Assembly: GCA_964388575.1 (NCBI GenBank)
Contig: CAYMAZ010000012.1
Location: 11,355-75,354, forward strand
Origin: CAYMAZ01 sp964388575
Lineage (GTDB): Bacteria > Bacteroidota > Bacteroidia > Bacteroidales > DTU049
Length of the DNA: 64,000 nt
Direction: 5' to 3'
Shown: positions 1 through 8,141 of the stretch, piece after piece
Position numbering within the stretch: position 1 is the stretch's first letter
How the letters are laid out: each line of letters opens with the position of its first letter
Made by a program: the position numbers and the translations under genes
The notes under the pieces: generated by a model
What the model was told of the DNA's origin: nothing
Databases searched by the model: none
What the model saw: the letters and a program-made list of their open reading frames with translations, nothing else

Positions 1-66
1 TACAGCGACCAGAAAAAGAGGAATGATGAATACGGTTTTCATTAATTTTCCGATTTTTTTAGACAT
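1..66 (-). CDS. N-terminal fragment of a secreted or membrane protein (runs off the window)
   Basis: The reverse strand reads from an ATG at 64-66 for 22 codons to the window edge without a stop. The peptide begins MSKKIGKLMKTVFIIPLFLV, a basic stretch followed by a hydrophobic run, which looks like a signal peptide or first membrane segment. It diverges from phoH, whose start lies about 100 bases away. Nothing more can be said about function because the body of the protein is outside the window. The internal Met at residue 9 is an alternative start. Confidence 0.45.
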   Translation of the reverse strand, partial: MSKKIGKLMKTVFIIPLFLVAV

Positions 67-137
67 GTTACAAATGTACAAAGAATTTCAGGGATCAGAT
101 ATCAGAAGTAAAGTGTATGGTTTCAATTTTTTTAAAT

Positions 138-145
138 TAAATTTG
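138..145 (+). promoter_or_regulatory. Bacteroidota -7 element upstream of phoH
   Basis: TAAATTTG matches the TAnnTTTG -7 consensus of the Bacteroidota primary sigma factor and lies 18 bases before the phoH ATG. A good -33 TTTG at the usual distance is not evident, so this is a partial match. Confidence 0.4.
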
Positions 146-163
146 TAAGTCTAAATATTTTTT

Positions 164-1111
164 ATGTCTGAAAAAACATTTGAACTTGAATTAATTGATC
201 ATCTCGATTTTTTTGGTCCCGGGGATTCAAATTTAATTTTGCTGAAAAAGATGTTTCCGAAACTGAAACTTGTAGCTCGTGGCGACCAGCTGAAAGTGAT
301 TGGTGATGAAGATATCATTGATGTGTTTGAACACAAATTCAAAGCCATGCTGAAGCATTATGAGATTTTCGGAAAAATTAAAGAAAACGATATCCTTGGG
401 ATCATGGAAAACAGCAATGTTGTTGCAGAACACATTGCATCACCTCCTGCTGATATTATCCTGTATGGCCGTAGTGGAAATATTATCAAAGCCAAATCTC
501 CCAATCAGAGAAGAATGGTTGAAAGCATTGAAACAAACGATATTGTGATTGCGATCGGACCTGCAGGAACGGGAAAAACATACACAGCAGTTGCACTTGC
601 AGTCAGGGCACTTAAGAACAAAAGTGTAAAAAGAATTGTGCTGACTCGTCCTGCTGTTGAAGCAGGTGAAAATCTCGGATTTCTGCCTGGTGACCTTAAA
701 GATAAACTGGATCCTTATCTTCAGCCGCTTTTTGATGCTCTGAGAGATATGTTGCCTCCTGCAAAACTGCTGGCATTTATTGAGGACGGAACCATTGAAA
801 TAGCACCACTGGCCTTTATGCGTGGCAGAACACTTGATAATGCTTTTGTCATACTTGATGAAGCCCAGAATGCAACCATTCAACAAATGAAAATGTTTCT
901 GACCAGAATGGGAAAGAATGCAAAATTCATTGTGACGGGCGATATCACTCAGATTGATCTCCCTGCCAAACAACCCTCAGGATTATTGCATGCAGAAGGC
1001 ATTCTCAGAAATATTGATGGAATTCAAATTATTCATCTTCAGGAATGTGATGTGGTAAGACACAAACTCGTTGTGAAAATTCTCAGAGCGTACAATGAAA
1101 GTAAAGAATAA
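164..1111 (+). CDS. phoH: PhoH family P-loop ATPase
   Basis: 315 residues, the usual length for the PhoH/PhoL family of cytoplasmic ATPases associated with RNA metabolism. A Walker A motif, GPAGTGKT, lies at residues 132-139. The Walker B motif VILDEAQN lies near 229-236, where the acidic pair follows a hydrophobic strand. The first ~110 residues form the PhoH N-terminal region, including the Bacteroidota-typical opening with an FFGPGDSN segment. The cellular substrate is not established for the family as a whole; links to ribosome and RNA quality control are known in other bacteria. The next gene begins 37 bases downstream on the same strand. Confidence 0.9.
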   Translation: MSEKTFELELIDHLDFFGPGDSNLILLKKMFPKLKLVARGDQLKVIGDEDIIDVFEHKFKAMLKHYEIFGKIKENDILGIMENSNVVAEHIASPPADIILYGRSGNIIKAKSPNQRRMVESIETNDIVIAIGPAGTGKTYTAVALAVRALKNKSVKRIVLTRPAVEAGENLGFLPGDLKDKLDPYLQPLFDALRDMLPPAKLLAFIEDGTIEIAPLAFMRGRTLDNAFVILDEAQNATIQQMKMFLTRMGKNAKFIVTGDITQIDLPAKQPSGLLHAEGILRNIDGIQIIHLQECDVVRHKLVVKILRAYNESKE

Positions 1112-1148
1112 AAAGGAAGTGATATCGTTATAATTTAAATGAGTAAAA

Positions 1149-1652
1149 ATGAATAATTATTTTAAAGGCATTGTTCTCCTTTTTGCGGTCGTTACGCTCG
1201 CATCATGTTCAAAGTATGAAGAAGGTCCATTGATTAGCTTTAAATCTCCAGAGAAAAGACTCTTGGGGTTATGGGAAATCACCGAGATGAGGGTGGATGA
1301 GATTGATCTTATTTCAGCATACAGAGAGGATTCAGTCTATGTTAAGTTCTCGATTGTTGAGTATGATGATGTTTATATTAATATTGTCAAAGAGAGCAGC
1401 GGCGGATCACAACTTTCAACTTCTGTTCTGAAGTTTGAAGATAATAAAAAGAAGATGCTTTTCGGATTAAAGCGTTTTGCTGCATATGAACAATATACAG
1501 CTCCATTGTATGATCTTGTTCCGCCGCTTGAATTCAATAATGCATGGTCAATCATAAAACTGTTTAGCAAGGAATTTGTGATTGAATTACAGGACGGAGA
1601 CATTCAATATCACCTAAAATTTGAACGTCTTGAGAAATTGAATATCTCCTGA
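1149..1652 (+). CDS. Small lipoprotein, KYEEGP family
   Basis: 167 residues. The N-terminus has a lysine-free but hydrophobic signal ending in a lipobox (TLASCSKYEEGP), so Cys20 is the likely lipidated residue. After the Cys there is a segment LISFKSPEKRLLGLWEITEM, reminiscent of lipocalin-like or DUF5004-like small lipoproteins of Bacteroidota. A second member of the same family lies at 47848-48264; both share CxKYEEGP, a Phe/Ser-Leu-Lys-Ser motif and a Trp about 20 residues later. Function is unknown. The 3' end is tail-to-tail with the O-antigen ligase-like gene, with one base between the stop codons. Confidence 0.7.
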   Translation: MNNYFKGIVLLFAVVTLASCSKYEEGPLISFKSPEKRLLGLWEITEMRVDEIDLISAYREDSVYVKFSIVEYDDVYINIVKESSGGSQLSTSVLKFEDNKKKMLFGLKRFAAYEQYTAPLYDLVPPLEFNNAWSIIKLFSKEFVIELQDGDIQYHLKFERLEKLNIS

Positions 1653-1653
1653 T

Positions 1654-2883
1654 TCAAGCTTTTTCAGGATGGGGTTTCAAAAGGAAAAAACAAAAGAAAA
1701 AGCAGAAAAATACAACACCGGACTGTGTCTCAAATATTGATTCAATGAGCATCGTAATTGCCAATATTGAGAAAAATCCAATTACAATCATTTTTGAGAC
1801 ATTGACAGCATTTTTGATTCCAAAGAAAATCATTGTAAGTAACATGAAAAATCCTCCTATGCCTATTGCGACCCAGCTTTGCAAAAACTGATTGTGTGCA
1901 TTCAATTCCCGTTCCAGCTCAATATGATGATCGTTTGCCTCATAATAACTGTTAAGAGCCAGATGTACGTCACCCGTTCCTGTACCAAAAACCGGATGTT
2001 TCTGAATGGAATGGATCGCTGCTTCCCATGTAACGATTCTTGAATCTTTCCTGGTTTCTAATGTTTCCTCATCTGTTGTGTGAACAAGGTTGCTGATGAA
2101 CGGAATGATTGAAGTTAGCCGGGATGTGGTGTAATTGGAAAACTGCAAAAGAACAAGTAATGACACAATTCCTGTAACAAGCATGATGACAGCTCCTTTG
2201 AATTTTCTTTCAAAAATTAAGCTGCCCCAGTATGTAAAAATAATCAGCCCGCTAGTAATCAATCCTGACCTCGACATTAGAAGCCAGTTGAAAATTAAAA
2301 ATATAACGACTAGTAAAAAAGCGCTTCTTGATGGGATCAGATGCTGTCGCTGCCATACAAGAAGAATGACAACAGCAAGGTTGACATACATCGCAAAATA
2401 TGTGGGATGATGAAAAATTGACAACCGTGAGTAAATAAAAGTATAATAGAAAACTGGTTCACGTATATAGGCAATTGTCGCATGTATAAGACAAATAATG
2501 ACTGCTGTTGTTACACCAAGCACAAATGATCTGAAAATCTGTCGTTTATTCTGTTTTTGAAGTCCGTCAGGGAAAAAGAAGAAGAGGAGCGGAAATGCAA
2601 CAAAACTGAGTTTTACTTCCAGGTCAAACACACCTTCATCCATGTTTTCAGTCCAGAATAAACTTGTTGCCACCAACATATAATATATGACCGGCAAAAA
2701 AAGTGTCAGGTTCTTTCTAAGATTAATTCTGAGTGTTCCTGGTTTGTAGTTTATTAGGATGAATACTGATGTTATCAGTATCAACGGAACAATCAGTTTT
2801 TTATATAGCGGAATGCTGAAAGCAAGAAGCATCAGGCCTGTGACAGGAAGTGATTGACGGAGAAAGAAATTTTTAATATCCAT
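1654..2883 (-). CDS. O-antigen ligase / Wzy_C family membrane protein
   Basis: 409 residues with about ten hydrophobic membrane segments. A large periplasmic loop holds the Wzy_C-type signature: SRIVTWEAAIHSIQKHPVFG followed by GTGDVH and an AHNQFLQ motif with a conserved His. Such proteins transfer or polymerise undecaprenyl-linked glycans at the periplasmic face of the inner membrane (WaaL ligase or Wzy polymerase). The two roles cannot be separated from sequence alone. It is a lone gene here, without a glycosyltransferase cluster. A TAnnTTTG element on the minus strand at 2892-2899 lies only nine bases from the ATG, suggesting a very short leader. Confidence 0.8.
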   Translation of the reverse strand: MDIKNFFLRQSLPVTGLMLLAFSIPLYKKLIVPLILITSVFILINYKPGTLRINLRKNLTLFLPVIYYMLVATSLFWTENMDEGVFDLEVKLSFVAFPLLFFFFPDGLQKQNKRQIFRSFVLGVTTAVIICLIHATIAYIREPVFYYTFIYSRLSIFHHPTYFAMYVNLAVVILLVWQRQHLIPSRSAFLLVVIFLIFNWLLMSRSGLITSGLIIFTYWGSLIFERKFKGAVIMLVTGIVSLLVLLQFSNYTTSRLTSIIPFISNLVHTTDEETLETRKDSRIVTWEAAIHSIQKHPVFGTGTGDVHLALNSYYEANDHHIELERELNAHNQFLQSWVAIGIGGFFMLLTMIFFGIKNAVNVSKMIVIGFFSILAITMLIESIFETQSGVVFFCFFFCFFLLKPHPEKA

Positions 2884-2891
2884 TTGTGTTG

Positions 2892-2899
2892 CAAATATA
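2892..2899 (-). promoter_or_regulatory. -7 element for the O-antigen ligase-like gene
   Basis: On the minus strand the bases read TATATTTG, matching TAnnTTTG, and end nine bases before the ATG at 2883. If used, transcription would begin at or almost at the start codon. No clear -33 box is seen. Confidence 0.35.
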
Positions 2900-2978
2900 A
2901 TCGGAAAAATGATCCTGAAAAAGGAATCAGTTTAAATCGTTATTAAGTTTTTATAATATCTTGTCTGAGTAATTTGTG

Positions 2979-2986
2979 TACATTTG
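2979..2986 (+). promoter_or_regulatory. -7 element upstream of aroB
   Basis: TACATTTG fits TAnnTTTG and lies 21 bases before the aroB ATG. A TTG occurs upstream but with a short spacer (about 15), so the -33 assignment is weak. Confidence 0.35.
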
Positions 2987-3007
2987 TTTGATAAAATATT
3001 CTGATCA

Positions 3008-4009
3008 ATGACAAATATACATTTTATCGGTGATTGTGAAATCTTTCTCGAATCTCTCAGAGACAGGCAAATAGTGATTCTTATTGATCAACAGGTGAAT
3101 AAGTTGTATGAGGATGTATTTGATGGATATGACAAAATCATTGTTCCTCAGGGTGAACACTCAAAACGCCTGGCACTCGTTGAAGAAATCATTGAAATTC
3201 TGCTGGACCTTGAAATAAAAAAAGATTCCTTACTCATCGGAGTTGGTGGAGGAGTGGTTACAGACATTACCGGCTTTGTCGGGTCTGTCTATATGCGCGG
3301 AATTTCATTCGGGTTTTTACCAACAACACTTCTGGCCATGTGTGACGCAGCGATTGGCGGCAAAAACGGTGTGAATGCAGGCGGCATTAAAAATGTTGCA
3401 GGCACAATCAACCAACCCGGATTTATTGCTGTGTGGCCCAAATTCCTGAAAACTCTCCCCGAAAATGAGTATCAAAACGGAATGGCCGAAGTCATTAAAC
3501 ATGCTTTGCTTGCCGGTGATGATTTTGTTGAATTTTTACTCAGTAACTCTGGAGAAATTCTAAGGAATGATGAGAAAGTTACCATTGAAATGATTCAGCG
3601 TTCATCAGATTTTAAGCTCTCTGTAGTTGTTAAGGATGAATTTGATAATGATACGCGACATTTACTGAATTTCGGACACACCATTGCACATGCCATTGAA
3701 ACTGATTCCGGACTATCTCACGGTGAATCTGTTTCCGTCGGAATGAACGCGGATGTCAGAATTGCCAAAAATCTGGGAATGTGTGATGATGAAACGGTGA
3801 AACGTGTTCATCAACTCTGTGAATGTTTTCATTTGCCCACAAATATTGACTTTCAGATTGATGAGCTGATGCTTAAAATCACTGGTGATAAAAAAGGAAG
3901 GCATGATCACATCAGTTATGTGCTCCCTGTGGCTCCCGGTGATTTTAAAATCATAAAATTTACAGTCAATGAATTGAAAAAACAGATCAATAGAATTGTA
4001 AATGAATAA
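3008..4009 (+). CDS. aroB: 3-dehydroquinate synthase
   Basis: 333 residues; converts DAHP to 3-dehydroquinate, the second step of the shikimate pathway, in the cytoplasm with NAD and a divalent metal. The NAD-binding signature GVGGGVVTDITGF lies near residues 77-90, followed by PTTLLAMCDAAIGGKNGVN. The metal ligands expected for the family are visible as Glu in MAEVIKHALL and His in NFGHTIAHA and LSHGESV. Slightly shorter than the ~360-residue norm, mainly at the N-terminus. The last eight bases overlap aroD, consistent with translational coupling in an aroB-aroD-aroA unit. Confidence 0.95.
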   Translation: MTNIHFIGDCEIFLESLRDRQIVILIDQQVNKLYEDVFDGYDKIIVPQGEHSKRLALVEEIIEILLDLEIKKDSLLIGVGGGVVTDITGFVGSVYMRGISFGFLPTTLLAMCDAAIGGKNGVNAGGIKNVAGTINQPGFIAVWPKFLKTLPENEYQNGMAEVIKHALLAGDDFVEFLLSNSGEILRNDEKVTIEMIQRSSDFKLSVVVKDEFDNDTRHLLNFGHTIAHAIETDSGLSHGESVSVGMNADVRIAKNLGMCDDETVKRVHQLCECFHLPTNIDFQIDELMLKITGDKKGRHDHISYVLPVAPGDFKIIKFTVNELKKQINRIVNE

Positions 4010-4643
4010 AATTTGTGTATCTGTTTCCGGTAAAAATCTTGTTGAATGTATTGCTGCTCTTGGTAATGCAACTTTTGCTGAGTTGCGTCTTGATCTTATT
4101 GTCCTGAACGCGGATGAAATTTCACAGCTCATGACCCGCTGTCCACAGTGGATCATAACAGTCAGAGAGTCTTTTCTGTCTAAACCCGATTGTCTCGTTC
4201 TGTTTTCAGAAACTTTAAAGCATCAACCGCTGTTTGTGGACATTGACTTTCTGTTGTACGAAAATAATGTTGTGAAGACATGTCTTGATCTGCTTGGAAA
4301 AACTCAATCCAAACTGATGTTTTCATATCATAATTTTGAGTGCACTCCTCCGACGGAATTTCTCGAAAAAACTACAAAACAGATGTTCCTTCATGGGGCT
4401 GTAATGGTTAAAATTGCGTGTATGGTTAACGAATATGAAGACAATCTGCTTTTAATGAGTTTGTATGACAAATTTCCTGATATCATTTCTTTCGGAATGG
4501 GCTCCAGGGGAAAGATCAGCCGTCTGGCTGCACTGTTCTTCGGGGACGGAATTTCTTATGCTGCTCCCGATCATGGCCAAAGCACTGCAGAAGGACAATT
4601 AACATATTCGGAGATGTTGAGCATATTTCAATCTTTACAATAA
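4002..4643 (+). CDS. aroD: Type I 3-dehydroquinate dehydratase
   Basis: 213 residues; dehydrates 3-dehydroquinate to 3-dehydroshikimate through a lysine Schiff base. The type I barrel is shown by ELRLDL near residue 30, the catalytic His110 in FSYHNFECTP, and the Schiff-base Lys137 in MVKIACMVN. The C-terminal signature FGMGSRGKISRL contributes the substrate-binding Arg. It overlaps the end of aroB by eight bases and precedes aroA by eight bases. The usual SYHDF motif reads SYHNF here, a mild divergence. Type I enzymes occur in other Bacteroidota. Confidence 0.9.
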   Translation: MNKICVSVSGKNLVECIAALGNATFAELRLDLIVLNADEISQLMTRCPQWIITVRESFLSKPDCLVLFSETLKHQPLFVDIDFLLYENNVVKTCLDLLGKTQSKLMFSYHNFECTPPTEFLEKTTKQMFLHGAVMVKIACMVNEYEDNLLLMSLYDKFPDIISFGMGSRGKISRLAALFFGDGISYAAPDHGQSTAEGQLTYSEMLSIFQSLQ

Positions 4644-4651
4644 GAATTACA

Positions 4652-5893
4652 ATGAAGATCGTTCCGGGAAACATTCATGGTGTTTTTAAAGCGCCTGCCT
4701 CAAAAAGTGATTTGCAGCGTGCACTTGTTCTTGCCATGCTTGCCAAAGGGGAAAGCCGGCTCATGAATTGCACCGCTTCTGCTGATGTTATTGCGGTCAG
4801 AAGCGCAATTGAAACTCTTGGGGCAGTGACAGAAGGCGATGAGACGATTGCAGTGCGTCCTGCATCACTGATGATAGAAGAGGATACACTGATTCATATG
4901 GGTGAATCAGGACTTGCATTGAGAATGTTTGCTCCGGTGGTTGCTTTGTTTAACAAACCTGTTAGTTTGAGCGGAAAAGGAACTCTGATCAATCGTCCGC
5001 TTCAGCCTCTAATCGATGTGCTCAATGAGGCAGGAATTTCATGTATGCTTCATCATGGTACTCTTCCGCTGAAAATTGCCGGGCATTTAACAAAGCCTTT
5101 CATTGACATTGACTGTTCCTTCAGTTCGCAGATACTGACCGGATTACTGATCGCAATGCCTCTGACTGATCACGATACTGTTCTGAATGTCCGCAATCTT
5201 GTGAGCAAACCATATACAGATATGACCCTGAGAATCATGCGCGATTTCGGCGTTATTGTTGAATCTCATAATTATGAACAGTTTCATATTCCCGGAAATC
5301 AGAAGTACATTGGAAGAACTTATGAAGTTGAAGGAGACTGGAGCAGTGCTGCCAATTTGCTTGTCGGTGCTGCTGTTTCAGGAGAAATCAGGGCTGAAGG
5401 TTTGAGAATTGAATCATTGCAGGCTGACCGAAAAATCATGGACGCACTCATGTTGTCCGGTGCTCATGTGGGTATTGATAAAAATTGTGTACGTGTGAGA
5501 AAAAATGAATGTCGTACGTTCAGCTTTGATGCAACCCATTGCCCCGACCTTTTTCCGCCGCTTGCAGTGTTGGCAGCAGCTGCAAGGGGAACAAGCAGGA
5601 TTGAAGGTGTTGAACGTCTCCTGCATAAAGAATCCAACCGTCTGGAGTCCATCAGAGAAATGTTGATCTCATTGGGCGGCACTGTTGATATTTCGGAAAA
5701 CAGTATGGTTATCCACGGAACAGGAAAACTCACAGGAGGAACAGTCAACAGTCATCATGACCATCGCATTGTAATGGCAGCAGCCATTGCTTCCTGCATT
5801 TCTGAAAATCCCGTTCAGATTATCAGTGCTGAAGCTGTAGGGAAATCGTTTCCGGTTTTTTTAGAAACACTGACTTCAGTAAAGAAGCGTTGA
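4652..5893 (+). CDS. aroA: 3-phosphoshikimate 1-carboxyvinyltransferase (EPSP synthase)
   Basis: 413 residues; joins shikimate-3-phosphate to phosphoenolpyruvate. Visible family features are APASKSDLQRA near the N-terminus (substrate Lys/Ser/Arg), GESGLALRMFAP corresponding to the usual SGT/SGL-x-x-R glyphosate-site segment, GDWSSAANLLVGAA in the middle, SNRLESI, and HDHRIVMAAAIA near the C-terminus. The protein is full length. It follows aroD by eight bases, and the three genes aroB-aroD-aroA form one unit. The 134 bases before aroC hold a separate -7 element. Confidence 0.93.
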   Translation: MKIVPGNIHGVFKAPASKSDLQRALVLAMLAKGESRLMNCTASADVIAVRSAIETLGAVTEGDETIAVRPASLMIEEDTLIHMGESGLALRMFAPVVALFNKPVSLSGKGTLINRPLQPLIDVLNEAGISCMLHHGTLPLKIAGHLTKPFIDIDCSFSSQILTGLLIAMPLTDHDTVLNVRNLVSKPYTDMTLRIMRDFGVIVESHNYEQFHIPGNQKYIGRTYEVEGDWSSAANLLVGAAVSGEIRAEGLRIESLQADRKIMDALMLSGAHVGIDKNCVRVRKNECRTFSFDATHCPDLFPPLAVLAAAARGTSRIEGVERLLHKESNRLESIREMLISLGGTVDISENSMVIHGTGKLTGGTVNSHHDHRIVMAAAIASCISENPVQIISAEAVGKSFPVFLETLTSVKKR

Positions 5894-6002
5894 TGAATAA
5901 AGTTGTGCATATCCTGATTTTGGCGGGAAATTTGCTTTGCCGGCACGCTTGTTTCAGAAGTGCTTCTTTGCAAATTTCATGACAAAATCGACAGTTTTTC
6001 AT

Positions 6003-6010
6003 TAATTTTG
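6003..6010 (+). promoter_or_regulatory. -7 element upstream of aroC
   Basis: TAATTTTG fits TAnnTTTG, 18 bases before the aroC ATG. No convincing -33 box. Suggests aroC can be transcribed separately from aroBDA. Confidence 0.4.
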
Positions 6011-6027
6011 CCTTATACACTGCAATT

Positions 6028-7002
6028 ATGAACAACATCGGAAGAATTTTTAGAATCACAATATACGGCGAATCCCACAGTCATTCAGTGGGCATTGTTA
6101 TTGACGGATGTCCACCCGGGATTGAACTGTGTCAGGATGATTTTATATCCGATCTGATACGACGCAGGAGCGGAGCAAAGGGCACAACAACAAGACGCGA
6201 AGATGATGTTCCAAACATAACTTCAGGTGTATACAGGAACAAAACAACCGGAGCTCCCATACACATTCGCTTTGACAACAGGGATGTTAAATCTGAGGAT
6301 TATGATTCTTTCTCCCATATTCCGCGCCCCGGACATGCTGATTACACAGCACATATGAAGTATAAGGGGTTCAATGATCAGCGTGGCGGGGGACATTTCT
6401 CCGGTCGTCTTACTGTTTGTCTTGTCGCTGCAGGTGTGATTGCAAAGAAAATTCTTCATTTCGTGCAGTTCAGCGCAAATCTCATTGAGGTAGGAGGAAT
6501 TTCGGATATTGAAAAAGCTGTTGAAGAAGCTGTGAAAACAAATGATTCAATTGGTGGCATTGTTGAGTGTACTGTTTCAGGGCTGCCCGCCGGGCTCGGC
6601 GAACCGTTTTTCGATTCTGCCGAATCACTCATCAGTCATCTGGCGTATTCTGTACCGGCGATCAAGGGCATTGAGTTTGGTTCGGGATTCAAAGCTGCAT
6701 CAATGAAAGGCAGCGAACACAACGACCCTGTTCTTTCTGACGGAAAAACTGTGACAAATCATGCAGGTGGTATCAATGGCGGCATCACCAACGGGAATGA
6801 TCTTGTATTCAGAGTTGCTGTAAAACCTGCTTCAAGCATTTCACAACCACAGCAAAGCATTGACTTGATAACAGGCAACCCTGTTGAACTGATCATTGAA
6901 GGCCGTCATGATGCATGCATTGCACTGCGCATGCCTGTTATAGTAGAGGCTGTTGCAGCAATTGCGCTGGCAGATTTTTATTTGATGGCATTAAATTTAT
7001 AA
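6028..7002 (+). CDS. aroC: Chorismate synthase, divergent short form
   Basis: 324 residues, shorter than the common ~350-360. Converts EPSP to chorismate using reduced flavin. Family signatures in order: IYGESHSHSVGIVIDGCPPG near the N-terminus, RRRSGAKGTTTRREDD, RPGHADYTAHMKYKGFNDQR, GGINGGITNGNDLVFRVAVKP and GRHDACIALRMPVIVEA. The first motif has Ser where most family members have the second Gly of GESHG, and the usual RGGGRxSAR segment reads RGGGHFSGR. These look like lineage variation within a functional enzyme rather than decay, since the rest is intact. Downstream lies about 260 AT-rich bases before a lipoprotein gene. Confidence 0.9.
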   Translation: MNNIGRIFRITIYGESHSHSVGIVIDGCPPGIELCQDDFISDLIRRRSGAKGTTTRREDDVPNITSGVYRNKTTGAPIHIRFDNRDVKSEDYDSFSHIPRPGHADYTAHMKYKGFNDQRGGGHFSGRLTVCLVAAGVIAKKILHFVQFSANLIEVGGISDIEKAVEEAVKTNDSIGGIVECTVSGLPAGLGEPFFDSAESLISHLAYSVPAIKGIEFGSGFKAASMKGSEHNDPVLSDGKTVTNHAGGINGGITNGNDLVFRVAVKPASSISQPQQSIDLITGNPVELIIEGRHDACIALRMPVIVEAVAAIALADFYLMALNL

Positions 7003-7265
7003 GATTAAAAATTTTGTTTACTCATAACATCTTTTTGTCCTGCGGTGAAATATTGTTATAATCTCATAAAATATGTGTTGAAAAATTTGAATATTTGTGG
7101 TATTGAAAAATCAAATATCCAGTATACATCAACAGATTGGGTACAACTAAAATAAAGGATACAACAATATTTTTTGTATGAAAACTTTATATATTTTTGT
7201 TATGAGAATGTTGAATTAAACACTTTAGAGTTTTTACTTAATTCAATATATTTAGATTCATAATT

Positions 7266-8141
7266 ATGAAACAATTATTAATACTGCTACTAATAGTTAT
7301 TCTTTTCATCACAGGGTGTAAAAAGAATAAGTATGGTAATGTAAAGCAACAAATTAGATTTACTTCTGAAATTCTAGGTGCAGGCAAAACAGTTAAATCA
7401 CAAAAAAGCAATCAGGAATTGAGATATACTCAATTTGGCGATTTTGTTACAAGTATTACTCCTAAGAGTTTTGTTTCAGAACTGGGCCCAGTTCGATATT
7501 TTTCTCAAAAAGGGAATGAAGATTTTATAGCACTTGTGGGAGAGAGTACAGGAATTGTGATATTAACAGCAGATTTTGCCATAGACTCTACGATACCGGT
7601 TATACCCACACTTTGTTGTAATGTGTATGATAATCCTGATGGGCAAGGGGGTGGTTACTTTAAAAATGATGTTACTTTAAAGATGTTGTATATTCGTATG
7701 AATTTAAAACCGGTTTTTGAGCTGCCTGTTGAATACAGCAATGTTAATCTGATTCATTATCAAACGCAACAAAATGGGAGAATTATTACAACAAATTTAT
7801 ATACTCTTAATCAACCCGTTGCAGAATTACAAGTATTTAATCAGACACTGGATATATATTTTGGACAATTTGACAGTACCTATATTTCTTCTGAATTACC
7901 GTTCCCTGATTATAATTCAGGTGTACATTTAAGGAATTCTAATTTTACTGAATGGACATTGACCCCACCTTTGGGGGTGGAGACCAAAACAATTGTTTCA
8001 ACGTTAAGTTTTTTTATTGATAATATTATTCATGTATATGCTGGTGCTGATAATATTCCATATACAGAAGATGATGTGATTGTCCTTGAGCCAAAATTTT
8101 GGGAAAGAATTGATGTAGTTGTGACTATTAATGAAAACTGA
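7266..8141 (+). CDS. Predicted lipoprotein of unknown function inside the aro cluster
   Basis: 291 residues. The N-terminus MKQLLILLLIVILFITGCKK is a lipoprotein signal with Cys18 as the lipid site. The rest is beta-rich with no family I recognise; the C-terminal part contains a DNIPYTEDDVIV segment. The gene and the 260 bases before it look more A/T-rich and use more A/T-ending codons than the aro genes on both sides, which may indicate later insertion. Its last 11 bases overlap the start of aroE-aroK, so translation of the two may be coupled despite the lack of an evident functional link. Confidence 0.65.
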   Translation: MKQLLILLLIVILFITGCKKNKYGNVKQQIRFTSEILGAGKTVKSQKSNQELRYTQFGDFVTSITPKSFVSELGPVRYFSQKGNEDFIALVGESTGIVILTADFAIDSTIPVIPTLCCNVYDNPDGQGGGYFKNDVTLKMLYIRMNLKPVFELPVEYSNVNLIHYQTQQNGRIITTNLYTLNQPVAELQVFNQTLDIYFGQFDSTYISSELPFPDYNSGVHLRNSNFTEWTLTPPLGVETKTIVSTLSFFIDNIIHVYAGADNIPYTEDDVIVLEPKFWERIDVVVTINEN

